Assembly (NCBI GenBank): GCA_002372325.1
Contig: DFFT01000127.1
Span: 1 to 62,147, forward strand
Length of the DNA stretch: 62,147 bases
Source of the DNA: Succinivibrionaceae bacterium UBA3769
GTDB lineage: Bacteria; Pseudomonadota; Gammaproteobacteria; Enterobacterales; Succinivibrionaceae
Direction: 5' to 3'
Shown in pieces: positions 1 to 8,318 of the stretch (position 1 is its first letter; each line of letters begins with the position of its first letter). A program made the position numbers and the translations under genes. Under the pieces are notes generated by a model. That model was not told the origin of the DNA. It worked only from the letters and a program-made list of their open reading frames with translations, and did no database searches.

Positions 1-159
1 TTTCGCACCCGCTAATTTGAAAAGAAGCAAGTCTGCAAAGCCCTACTCTATAAGGATTTGCGAGGAAAATTCGGCTTCGCAACTCAAAAATGGCGGTTCC
101 GGAGCTCTCCACTTCAAAAATCCGCCCGCCCTGCCGTCTTGCCTGCTCTGGATCTGACT

Positions 160-2238
160 TCAGTTGTCCTGCTGGCCTTCATTCCCGTTATCAGGCTCCC
201 CGTCCAGCACCACCTTGAAGGTAACCCGGTCAGAACGCCCTTCGTCATCCAGGATGCTTACCGAGTAATAGCCCTCATGCTCCGGCTTAAAATAATTCTG
301 TTCGGTCTGCTCATTGTTTACCGTGAAATATACCTTTCCGGAACCTCCGGAATGCCTTATAAAAATCAGGCCGCTGCCATCGGGAAGGATGGTGTCGCCG
401 CTGGCGGGGAAATCGATCCTGAGGTTCTTCCGATCAATAACCTTCTTCTCCTCCACAATTTCCCGGAGAGCCTCGGGAACAGTATCCCTGAGAAGCTCGC
501 TATCAATATCTTCCTTAACCATAGTCTCTGTGCCCAGAGTCTTTAAGCCGTTAAAAATGCTGAACAAAGCCGGGGCCGCATCCTGAAACCCCGAGTACTG
601 ATAATAGCCGGCCCGGTTTCCGGGAAATCTGATGGCTACCCCCACGGTGTAGTTGTCCATGCTGCCCAGAGCCAGAGCATCCACAAATTTGCCGGAGGTA
701 CCGGTCTTGTAGGAAACCTCGGTCATGTGAATGCCGTTAGGGGGACGGCGGGCTGTCTTCAGAATATTAAACACCGCCCGGGCGCTCTCCCGGGAAAGCA
801 TCCGGTAGGCCGGTTCCCGCTCCTCGTCCCGGAGCAGAGCATAATGCTCCATCACCCCGTCCTCGTTCAGCATGGCATAGAGCTCGGTAAGATCCATAAG
901 AGAGATGCTGCCGCTTCCCAGGATCACCGAATAGTCCGCGGTATTATCCTTAAGAAACAGCCGTTTCCGACCGCGGTTTACGGCATTGACAAAATAGGAG
1001 GGCCCGGTGAGCTCCAGCACCTCGATAGCCGGGAGATTCAGGGACATGGTGAGAGCCCGGGCGGCGGTGATTTTGCCGGTGAAGAGATTGGTAAAATTAG
1101 ACGGCTTCCAGTAGCCGTAGATCCGGGAATTATCATGGAGAATGGTGCCGGGATGAAGCCGGCCGTTCTGAAAGGCCAGCGCATAGGCAAAAGGCTTTAA
1201 AGCCGATCCCGGAGATCTTCTGGCAAAGGGGAGGCACATCTGACTGATTCCTAAGTCCGAGGATCCCAAAATGCCGGTCACCCTGTGAGTGGCGGCGTCC
1301 AGCACCACCGCGGAAAGCACCGCACCGTCCTGATGGATTTCATGAAAATTCCGGGCCTCGTTATGGAGGATTTTCTGCACCTTGGGATCCACCCAGGTCT
1401 CAATATCAGTGCCGGGACTGTTCTGAAAAACATAGGTAGCCAGGGTTCGGGCCTCCTGATTAATGGCATGAAGCCGCACCGGAATGTCATCCTCCAGGGT
1501 GGCCCGCCAGAGATCGTTATCAAGCACGCCCCGGTTATAGGCGCTTTTAAGGACGTCGTTAATGTAGTAAACCGCCGCCTGATAGTTGCGATCCGGTCTG
1601 ATGTGCTCCGGAGCCCGGGGGAGCGCCGTCAGAAGAGCCGCCTCCGCCGGAGTCATTTTGTCGGGAAGATGGTTAAACCAGCGGAGAGAGGCCGCCTTTA
1701 CGCCCTCAACATTGCCGCCGAAGGGCGCCAGGGTGAGATACCATTCCAGAACCTGCTTCCGGCCGAATTTCCGGGTGATGTATATCGCCTGGACAACCTC
1801 CCTAAGCTTATTCACATAGGTTCTTTTATGGCCGGTAAGCCTTTTTACCACCTGCATGGCCAGGGTGGAGCCTCCGGAGGTGATCCGCCCCGAGGCCACA
1901 TTGTCTGAAAGAGCCCGCAGGAGAGAGAGAAAATCCACCCCTGAGTGACGGTAGAAATTTCGATCCTCGCTGGCCAGAAGCATTTTAAGATAAAGCGGGC
2001 TGACCTCCTCCGCCCGGGTATAGAAGCGGTAGGAATCATTGTCGGAGGAGAGAGAATAACCAAGAACGGCCCCGTCCCGGGCATAAAGCACCCGGGAACG
2101 CTGCTCGATCATGCTGTAATCAAGCTCGCTTATGGAGTCATGGATAAACCATGTCAGAAGCCCAGCTCCGGCAAGGGTAAGAGGAAGCCAGCCCCGGAGC
2201 AGCATTTTCCGGGAAAACAGCGTTTTAAGAACCTTCAT
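160..2238 (-). CDS. pbpC: Penicillin-binding protein 1C (bifunctional glycosyltransferase/transpeptidase)
   Basis: This is a 692-residue class A penicillin-binding protein that would polymerise and cross-link peptidoglycan on the periplasmic side of the inner membrane. A single N-terminal membrane anchor lies at about residues 13-32. The GT51 glycosyltransferase domain follows, with the catalytic Glu in ASEDRNFYRHSG (about residue 91) and the SGGSTLAMQ motif. The transpeptidase domain has the SxxK motif in SPGSALKPF (Ser345, Lys348), an SLN motif, and KTGTS near residue 510. The C-terminal part resembles the small beta-rich domain that closes PBP1C proteins. Length and motif order favour PBP1C over PBP1A/1B. 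The ribosome site before the ATG at 2238 is weak, so a start at Met12 is possible. No alpha-2-macroglobulin gene, the usual PBP1C neighbour, is visible beside it. Confidence 0.93.
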   Translation of the reverse strand: MKVLKTLFSRKMLLRGWLPLTLAGAGLLTWFIHDSISELDYSMIEQRSRVLYARDGAVLGYSLSSDNDSYRFYTRAEEVSPLYLKMLLASEDRNFYRHSGVDFLSLLRALSDNVASGRITSGGSTLAMQVVKRLTGHKRTYVNKLREVVQAIYITRKFGRKQVLEWYLTLAPFGGNVEGVKAASLRWFNHLPDKMTPAEAALLTALPRAPEHIRPDRNYQAAVYYINDVLKSAYNRGVLDNDLWRATLEDDIPVRLHAINQEARTLATYVFQNSPGTDIETWVDPKVQKILHNEARNFHEIHQDGAVLSAVVLDAATHRVTGILGSSDLGISQMCLPFARRSPGSALKPFAYALAFQNGRLHPGTILHDNSRIYGYWKPSNFTNLFTGKITAARALTMSLNLPAIEVLELTGPSYFVNAVNRGRKRLFLKDNTADYSVILGSGSISLMDLTELYAMLNEDGVMEHYALLRDEEREPAYRMLSRESARAVFNILKTARRPPNGIHMTEVSYKTGTSGKFVDALALGSMDNYTVGVAIRFPGNRAGYYQYSGFQDAAPALFSIFNGLKTLGTETMVKEDIDSELLRDTVPEALREIVEEKKVIDRKNLRIDFPASGDTILPDGSGLIFIRHSGGSGKVYFTVNNEQTEQNYFKPEHEGYYSVSILDDEGRSDRVTFKVVLDGEPDNGNEGQQDN

Positions 2239-2757
2239 AGCAGCTTTGCCGCCCTCTTTAATTTGACGGGAATATTAGATCACCCGATGTTACCCAACTC
2301 AGAAAAGACAAAGACTCTGACTTATCCGTCAGCATTCTGAAAATACGGCATGCAGCAATAATCCCTGCCTGTTCATGGCACGCTCCTTCGCAATGGTCTC
2401 CATGCCATGCCGCTATGCATTCTACACTATTATCAAATTCAGTCCTGAAATCCGTAATAAGTTTACCGAATCCAAACGTATCGGCCTTCATGGTACCTTT
2501 ATCAGCCTGTACTTCTAGTGCCTAAAACATGAAGATCGTCTCTGAACAACAGCCTCTGCTGACTTTTCCGGCAGATCCGGAGATCCGGCCAGGGCTGCAA
2601 TGGGCGGTATTCTGTGATAAACTTACGGCCTGATCTCAGGCCCGGAATGCGGCTGCAGGCAGAGCTTCAGAGCAAATTCCGAAGCCGGAATCAGATACCC
2701 GCCGCAGCCTGACCCAGGGCAAACAGGAGCAATCAAGGACTCAGGAAATAATCCTCT
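2239..2757. other. Intergenic region between divergent pbpC and yciB
   Basis: About 520 bases separate the divergent starts of pbpC and yciB. A short open frame on the minus strand (2258-2491) has no good ribosome site and no recognisable motif. I see no RNA gene; promoters for both flanking genes should lie here but I cannot place them with confidence. Confidence 0.5.
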
Positions 2758-3438
2758 ATGAAAAACCTTCTTAATTTTCTGCCGGTGCTGTGCTTTTTTC
2801 TGACCTATAAGCTGGCCGGCAACGACCTTATCATGGCCACCTGGGCTCTTCTCATATCCACCGGCGTCGCCATGGGAACCTACTACGCCATATACCGGGT
2901 TCTGAGTCGCTTTCAGATAATCCTGAGCATAGTCCTCCTGATTTTTGCTCTGCCCACCATTATTTTTAACAATACGGATTTTATTAAATACCGGGTGTCG
3001 GCAGTAAACATCATTCTGGCCCTGACCCTCATCATGATTCAGTTCGGCTTTAAAAAAGACATTGCCCAGGTGCTCTCCGGAGTTAAAAACCCCATTCCGC
3101 AGGCTGTCTGGAAAAAGGCCACCCTGGCTGCCGCCGGTTTTCTGGCATGCTGCGCCGTCCTTAACTACATTCTGGCCTTCCGGCTGCCGGATCTCATAAG
3201 CGGCATGACCCCGGAAACCGCCGAAGAGATCTGGGTAAACTATAAAACCTACGGAAACGGCATTCTGAATTTCGTCTTCGTCATGGTTATTTTCTTCTGG
3301 ATGTACAGCAAATTAACCCCTTTTGAAAAACAGCAGCTGGAAAACCTGATGGAAAGCATGACCGGGAAAAAGCTGCCCCGGAACGGCGCCGCGGCCGGGG
3401 ATTTCTCCGCTAATGACCCTGACCATGAGAAAAAGTAA
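2758..3438 (+). CDS. yciB: Inner-membrane septation protein YciB (IspZ family)
   Basis: This is a multi-spanning inner-membrane protein of 226 residues. The N-terminal stretch MKNLLNFLPVLCFFLTYKLA is typical of the YciB/IspZ family, which is linked to septation and envelope integrity and interacts with division proteins. Hydrophobic segments fall at about residues 5-18, 25-45, 55-70, 80-95, 120-140 and 165-185. The protein is longer than E. coli YciB (about 180 residues) because of a polar C-terminal tail. It is followed by yciI and galU on the same strand. In E. coli yciB and yciI are also close neighbours, which supports the call. Confidence 0.9.
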   Translation: MKNLLNFLPVLCFFLTYKLAGNDLIMATWALLISTGVAMGTYYAIYRVLSRFQIILSIVLLIFALPTIIFNNTDFIKYRVSAVNIILALTLIMIQFGFKKDIAQVLSGVKNPIPQAVWKKATLAAAGFLACCAVLNYILAFRLPDLISGMTPETAEEIWVNYKTYGNGILNFVFVMVIFFWMYSKLTPFEKQQLENLMESMTGKKLPRNGAAAGDFSANDPDHEKK

Positions 3439-3543
3439 TCATGCCTGCCGGAGAAAGCATAATTATCTGCGCCCCGGCAGGGAATAGTTTATACTTTGCC
3501 CCTGACAGGAAAATATTCTTTCGCCTTTAATAAGGAGATGCCC

Positions 3544-3867
3544 ATGTGGTATTTAATCTATGCCGAGGATATTGAAAACTCCCTCGCCAAAAGAACTCAG
3601 GCCAGACCGGCTCATCTGGCCCGGCTCCAGAAGCTGATTTCTGAAAACCGCCTCCTGTTAGCCGGCCCCAATCCGGCCGTTGATGCCGAGGATCCCGGAG
3701 AACACGGTTTTACCGGTTCCGCCATTATTGCCAGCTTTGCTTCTCTGGAGGAGGCCAAAGAATGGGCCGCCCAGGATCCCTACTGGCTGGAGGGTGTTTA
3801 CCGGGAAGGAACCGGCATCGTCAAGCCTCTTAAGATCACCGCAAAAATGAATGGAAGTTCTTTCTGA
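3544..3867 (+). CDS. yciI: YciI family protein
   Basis: This is a 107-residue soluble protein of the YciI family, small alpha/beta ferredoxin-like proteins of poorly defined enzymatic role. The N-terminus MWYLIYAEDIENSLAKR and the central RPAHLARLQKL and GFTGSAII segments closely follow E. coli YciI, including the conserved His and Asp positions. I chose the ATG at 3544 because AAGGAG at 3532-3537 sits six bases upstream and the protein then begins as the family does; an upstream in-frame start at 3496 would add 16 unrelated residues. The stop codon shares a base with the galU start, so the two genes are probably translationally coupled. Confidence 0.93.
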   Translation: MWYLIYAEDIENSLAKRTQARPAHLARLQKLISENRLLLAGPNPAVDAEDPGEHGFTGSAIIASFASLEEAKEWAAQDPYWLEGVYREGTGIVKPLKITAKMNGSSF

Positions 3868-4778
3868 TGAAAATAAAAAAAGCGATTATTCCCGTGGCCG
3901 GTCTGGGCACCCGCATGCTTCCGGCTACCAAGGCCATCCCCAAGGAGATGCTGCCCATTGTGGATAAGCCTCTTATTCAGTACGTGGTAAATGAAGCCGT
4001 GGACGCGGGCATCAAAAACATTGTTCTGGTAACCCATTCCTCCAAGAATGCCATTGAAAACCATTTTGACAAGTCCTTCGAACTGGAAGCCACTTTGGAG
4101 AAGCGCGTAAAAAGGCAGCTTCTGCAGGAGATCCAGAGCATTATTCCCTCGGATGCCACCATCATGCACGTGAGACAGGGAGAAGCCCGGGGACTGGCCG
4201 ATGCCATCCTCTGCGCCCGTCCCCTGGTGGATGACGGCCCCTTTGCCATTCTCCTGCCGGATGTGCTTATTGACGAATTCAGAGCAGATCCCCGCCGGGA
4301 CAATTTGGCTGAAATGGTGCAGAACTTCGAAAAAACCGGCGTAAGCCAGATCATGGTGGAAAGAGTGCCTCATGAGCACACCAAAAGCTACGGCATCGTG
4401 GCCTCGGCGCAGGATCTGGAGCATGCCTCCCAGGGCAGCAGCTTTGATATCACCGATATGGTGGAAAAGCCGGAACCGGACAAAGCCCCCTCCGATATGG
4501 CGGTAGTGGGACGCTATGTGCTTTCGGGATCCATCTGGCCCCTCTTCCGGGAAACCCCCATAGGAGCCGGCGGCGAACTTCAGCTTACCGACACTCTGAG
4601 ACTTCTGCTACGCCAGGAAAAGATCGCCGGCTACTGTCTCAAAGGCAGAAGCTGGGACTGCGGCAACAAGCTGGGCTATCTGGAGGCCAATATCGAGTAC
4701 GCCTCCCGCCATCCCAAAATCGGCGCGGATTTCCGGAGATTCCTGTCGGAAAAGATGGCTCTTCTGGATGAAGAGTAA
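3867..4778 (+). CDS. galU: UTP-glucose-1-phosphate uridylyltransferase
   Basis: GalU makes UDP-glucose from UTP and glucose 1-phosphate in the cytoplasm, feeding LPS core, capsule and galactose metabolism. The 303-residue protein has the nucleotide-binding signature AIIPVAGLGTRMLPATKAIP at residues 6-25, followed by the PKEMLPIVDKP segment. Further family blocks are QGEARGLADAILCARP, the DDGPFAILLPDVL metal/nucleotide region, and GGELQLTD near the active site. Length matches E. coli GalU (302 residues). It overlaps the yciI stop codon by one base and ends just before a strong terminator, so yciB-yciI-galU may be one transcript. Confidence 0.97.
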   Translation: MKIKKAIIPVAGLGTRMLPATKAIPKEMLPIVDKPLIQYVVNEAVDAGIKNIVLVTHSSKNAIENHFDKSFELEATLEKRVKRQLLQEIQSIIPSDATIMHVRQGEARGLADAILCARPLVDDGPFAILLPDVLIDEFRADPRRDNLAEMVQNFEKTGVSQIMVERVPHEHTKSYGIVASAQDLEHASQGSSFDITDMVEKPEPDKAPSDMAVVGRYVLSGSIWPLFRETPIGAGGELQLTDTLRLLLRQEKIAGYCLKGRSWDCGNKLGYLEANIEYASRHPKIGADFRRFLSEKMALLDEE

Positions 4779-4840
4779 CGGCTTCCGCCATTCACGTTTT
4801 AAGAAGCGCCTTTAAACGCGCGTTAAGATGTCAGAATTAA

Positions 4841-4871
4841 GCCCCTCCGGAAATCTCCGGAGGGGCTTTTT
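4841..4871 (+). terminator. Rho-independent terminator after galU
   Basis: An 11-base-pair perfect stem (GCCCCTCCGGA at 4841-4851 pairing with 4856-4866) closes a four-base loop AATC and is followed by a run of five T. It lies about 60 bases after the galU stop codon. Confidence 0.93.
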
Positions 4872-4932
4872 AATTAATGGCTGCTTTCCATGTCCGGAAC
4901 CTAAAGCTGGGTTCCCCGGGGCGGTACTGGCG

Positions 4933-6207
4933 CTAGCTTGCGATCTCGGAAAACCTTTCAAAATAATCCGGGAAGGTTTTAGCCACGCACCGGGGATCAT
5001 TAATCACCACGTCCGTCAAAAATGACACCAATGAAAAGCACATGGCCATGCGGTGGTCGTTGTAGGTGTCAATGGCCGCGCCGGAAATCACGGGGCCGGG
5101 GCAGATGCGGATCCAGTCCGGGCCGGTTTCGCATTTTATCCCCAGCTTCTTAAGCTCGTTTTCCATGGCCGTCAGCCGGTCGGTTTCCTTGACCCGCCAG
5201 GATCCCACATTACGGATCACCGTGGGAGAATCGGCATAAAGCGCCAGCGGCACCGCGGTCATGGCGGCATCGGGGATATCGTTCATGTCCATATCAATGC
5301 CGTGAAGCGGGGCCTGCGAGCACTCGATATAGCCCTCCCCCATGGTAACCTTTGCTCCCATGGCCTCCAGCACTCTGGTAAAGGCCACATCGCCCTGCAC
5401 CGATCCCCTGCCGACACCAGTTACCCGCACGGAGCCCGCAATGGCCCCCATCGCCAGAAAATACGAAGCCCCCGAGGCATCCCCCTCCACCAGAAACTCA
5501 CCGGGGGAAACGTAATGCTGCCCGGCGGGAATATGAAATTCCTGATAGGAACGGTTTTCCACATGGACGCCGAATTTCTCCATGAGATCCACGGTAATGT
5601 CAATGTAAGGCTTGGAAATCAGGTTCCCTCTGATTTTAAGGGTTACCGCCTGCTCCATCAAAGGAGCGGCCATAAGCACCGCGGTAATAAACTGGCTGGA
5701 AACTGTGCCGTCAATTTCCAGAACGCCGCCGGAAAGCTTCCGGCCCCGGATCCGGAGGGGCGGGTAGCCTTCATTTTTAAGGCAGGCGATATCCCCCCCG
5801 GCTGAGCGCAGAGCCGTGAGAAGCGGCCCCAGGGGACGCTCCTCCATCCGGGGCTCTCCGGTCATTTCAAATTCTCCCTCGGAGGCGGCCAGCACGGCCA
5901 CGAGAGGTCTCATGGCCGTGCCGGCATTCCCGAGAAAAAGCTTCAGCGGGGAAGCTGCCTTAAAGGTGCTGCCCAGACCCGTTACCAGGCATTCCGTGGC
6001 TTTATCCTGAATTTCTGTCTGCACCCCCAGAGCCCGGAGAGATTCCAGCATTCTCTCGGTATCGTCGCTCCGGAGAAGATTGGTTATTCTGGTAGCGCCG
6101 GAGGCCAGAGCTGCCAGCAGGAGAGCCCGGTTTGACACGCTTTTGGAACCGGGAAGATTGATAACCCCGGAACTCCGCGTCCGTTTTGCCAGTCTGAGCT
6201 TATCCAT
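4933..6207 (-). CDS. aroA: 3-phosphoshikimate 1-carboxyvinyltransferase (EPSP synthase)
   Basis: AroA transfers enolpyruvate from PEP to shikimate 3-phosphate in the pathway to aromatic amino acids. The 424-residue protein shows the conserved PGSKSVSNRALLLAALA block near the N-terminus, LFLGNAGTAMRPL (PEP-binding LGNAGTAxR motif) and the RxKETDRLTAM block near the C-terminus. Length fits the bacterial class I enzyme (427 residues in E. coli). AGAGG lies seven bases before the ATG at 6207. The gene converges on galU and has no serC partner beside it, unlike E. coli. Confidence 0.97.
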   Translation of the reverse strand: MDKLRLAKRTRSSGVINLPGSKSVSNRALLLAALASGATRITNLLRSDDTERMLESLRALGVQTEIQDKATECLVTGLGSTFKAASPLKLFLGNAGTAMRPLVAVLAASEGEFEMTGEPRMEERPLGPLLTALRSAGGDIACLKNEGYPPLRIRGRKLSGGVLEIDGTVSSQFITAVLMAAPLMEQAVTLKIRGNLISKPYIDITVDLMEKFGVHVENRSYQEFHIPAGQHYVSPGEFLVEGDASGASYFLAMGAIAGSVRVTGVGRGSVQGDVAFTRVLEAMGAKVTMGEGYIECSQAPLHGIDMDMNDIPDAAMTAVPLALYADSPTVIRNVGSWRVKETDRLTAMENELKKLGIKCETGPDWIRICPGPVISGAAIDTYNDHRMAMCFSLVSFLTDVVINDPRCVAKTFPDYFERFSEIAS

Positions 6208-6358
6208 ATAACCACCTCTTATTCATGAAGGGGAACCTGTCCCGTAAGATACCGCATAAAAATTCCCGCCTATCTTAGCAAAGGCGGCCGCAAAACTGAA
6301 CAAAAGATTATGTCCGAAGATTTCAGACAGCCGGTTTCTGGTTACAGCGTTTTCCTTA

Positions 6359-8153
6359 TCAGGAGGCGGTGTCATCCGGCATTTTAAGAGCCAGGCATTC
6401 CTTCCCGAAAAATGAAATGCCGAAGCTGCAAATCTTCCGGTATTTCCGATCCCTGAAATCTCTGTCGTAATTATGCGTCCTTATCTGATCCAGGGCATCC
6501 TCCGCCCACTTTTCCAACTGCGAGTACTTCCTCCCGTCAGATTTTTTGAGTTCCAGGATTACCGCTTCTCTGTTCCTTTCGTTATCAATAACGATATCCG
6601 GATAGCCATCGCCCTTTTCAATCTGGGAAATTACGTCAATGTCTTCATCTGAGGTCATGGAGAGCACCCCGGAAAGGAACATGTGGTAGTAATACTCATG
6701 ACTGGTGTCCCGCACGCTGATAAACCTCCGGAGCATGGCATTCATGATGTCCTGAGCCTGCTCTGTGTCTCCGCTTAACAGAGCATCCCGGAGGGTCATG
6801 GCCTTTTCCAGCCATTCCGGATTGCTTTCGCTGAAAATCGTCTCCGTCTTTTCGGAAAAGCACTCCAGTACCTCATTATTAGGAATTCTGACCACCGCTC
6901 TGTTTCTGGCGGAAGGCACGGCATCCCGGACCGCCGTAAGATATCCGGTATGCAGCATCAGGGTGGCAAAGGTATCAAAATCGGTATTTGAGGTAATGGC
7001 CGGATAGGTGGTGAACTCCCGGAGAACAATTTCTTCCGACTTGCCTTCCAAAAGATGCTGAATGCGCTCTAAATCCCTGGCCCGGGGATGCTTCATGCAA
7101 AGTCCGATGATATCGTTACCGCTGGAATTTGCCCAGTAGTTCTGCGGCTGACATGAGGCCGGGTCATTTCCCGGAATGAGAGCATCATATAAAAAGTTCA
7201 GCACGCTCCACGGACACAGCATGGCGTTTCCGGCAAAGCTGTAGCCGTCATACCATTCTAAAACATCGGAAAGGCGTTTTTCTATGCCGCACTGACTGAG
7301 AAGCCCGGCAGTTTCGTCCCTGGTGAGTCCGACAAACCTGGCAAATTGTCTGTCGTTCGCACCAAGGCATACGAAATTATTAATGTCTGTGAAGATACTC
7401 TGATGAGCGATGCGAAGACAGCCGGTAACAAAGCCCATTTCCATGTTGCTGTCGTTTGTTTTAAGTGCGTTTCCCAGCATTTCCTTGATTACGTCCAGCA
7501 TTTCAGTGTAATAGCCGTTTACCTTTCTGCAGGGGAACGTCGTACTCGTCAACGATAATGACCGCCTTTTTGTCATACTCGGTACGGAGCATGTCGCTTA
7601 AAAACTGCAGAGAGGTCTTGGCGATACCTACCGCTGTAATCATATTGCCCGGCACTGTCAGATCAAAGGAATTACTGTAACAGATGTTAATTTTTTCCCT
7701 GAGCGCGGCAGCTACCGCAGGATCCTGATTTTCGCTGGCAGCAAGAAAAGCATATTTCTTAAAGAGCGGCCCCAGCAATCCCAGCACAGACTTCATAGCT
7801 CCCGCAAAATTTAAGCCCTGCATGGATTTCAGGGAAATGCTGATAACCGGGAAGCGGCCCATGTATTTATCACAGAAGGCTTTGTTCTTATAGATGGCCA
7901 GATCCTTAAACAGCCTTTCCGGACGGCTTCTGTCCTCCGGGGTTTGATAGTTCATTTCCAGAAAGCAGGACAGCATGCTCATGGAAAGAGTTTTACCGAA
8001 TCTCCGGGGTCTCAGGAGCAGCGTTACCTGAGAACGCTGCACCAGGTCTTCAAGATAAGATGTTTTGTCAACATAGACCAGCTTTTGGGTTATCAGCTTC
8101 TCAAAGTCTTCAACACCGACTTTAAAATTCCGGTATGTCAGTAATTCAGTCAT
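6359..8153 (-). pseudogene. AAA-ATPase-like / PD-(D/E)XK nuclease family protein, frameshifted
   Basis: Two overlapping reading frames together make one member of the family that joins an AAA-like ATPase (Pfam AAA-ATPase_like) to a C-terminal PD-(D/E)XK nuclease-like domain. The 5' part (8153 to about 7525) starts MTELLTYRNFKVG and carries a Walker A-like RPRRFGKTLSM and the VDEYDVPLQK Walker B block. The homology then jumps frame at about 7521-7527: the first frame reads on to KGKRLLH and stops, while VNGYYTEMLDVIKEMLG resumes in the other frame and runs to 6359. The nuclease-like segment DIVIDNERNREAVILELKK is intact. The family normally has a continuous DEYDxPL-GYY segment, so a small deletion is likely. 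A sequencing error or programmed frameshift cannot be excluded. These genes are often multicopy in gut bacteria; their function is unknown. Confidence 0.82.
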
Positions 8154-8194
8154 ATCCTGTTCCTTAGTAAGGTTATTTTCTGAAAAATTGCACT

Positions 8195-8226
8195 AAAAAA
8201 TCCCTGACGCATCGGATCTCAGGGAT
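8195..8226 (-). terminator. Second of two tandem terminators downstream of chemoreceptor gene
   Basis: On the minus strand an 8-bp stem (ATCCCTGA/TCAGGGAT, arms 8200-8207 and 8219-8226) with an 11-base loop is followed by TTTTTT. It lies about 50 bases beyond the terminator at 8273-8298. Confidence 0.7.
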
Positions 8227-8272
8227 CTTGTCGCCTGGCGCATGATCTGCCCTGCAAGATCTGCCAGGCATA

Positions 8273-8298
8273 TAAAAAATCCCGGATTAGTCCGGGAT
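8273..8298 (-). terminator. Rho-independent terminator of the 8319-10403 chemoreceptor gene
   Basis: Read on the minus strand, ATCCCGGA (arms 8279-8286 and 8291-8298) closes a four-base loop and is followed by a T-rich run. It is 20 bases after the stop codon. Confidence 0.88.
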
Positions 8299-8318
8299 CT
8301 TTCGCATAAAAGCCTAAA

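Noticed and set aside
2258..2491. 77-codon minus-strand frame upstream of pbpC
   Set aside because: No ribosome site and no recognisable motif; probably chance in the divergent promoter region.
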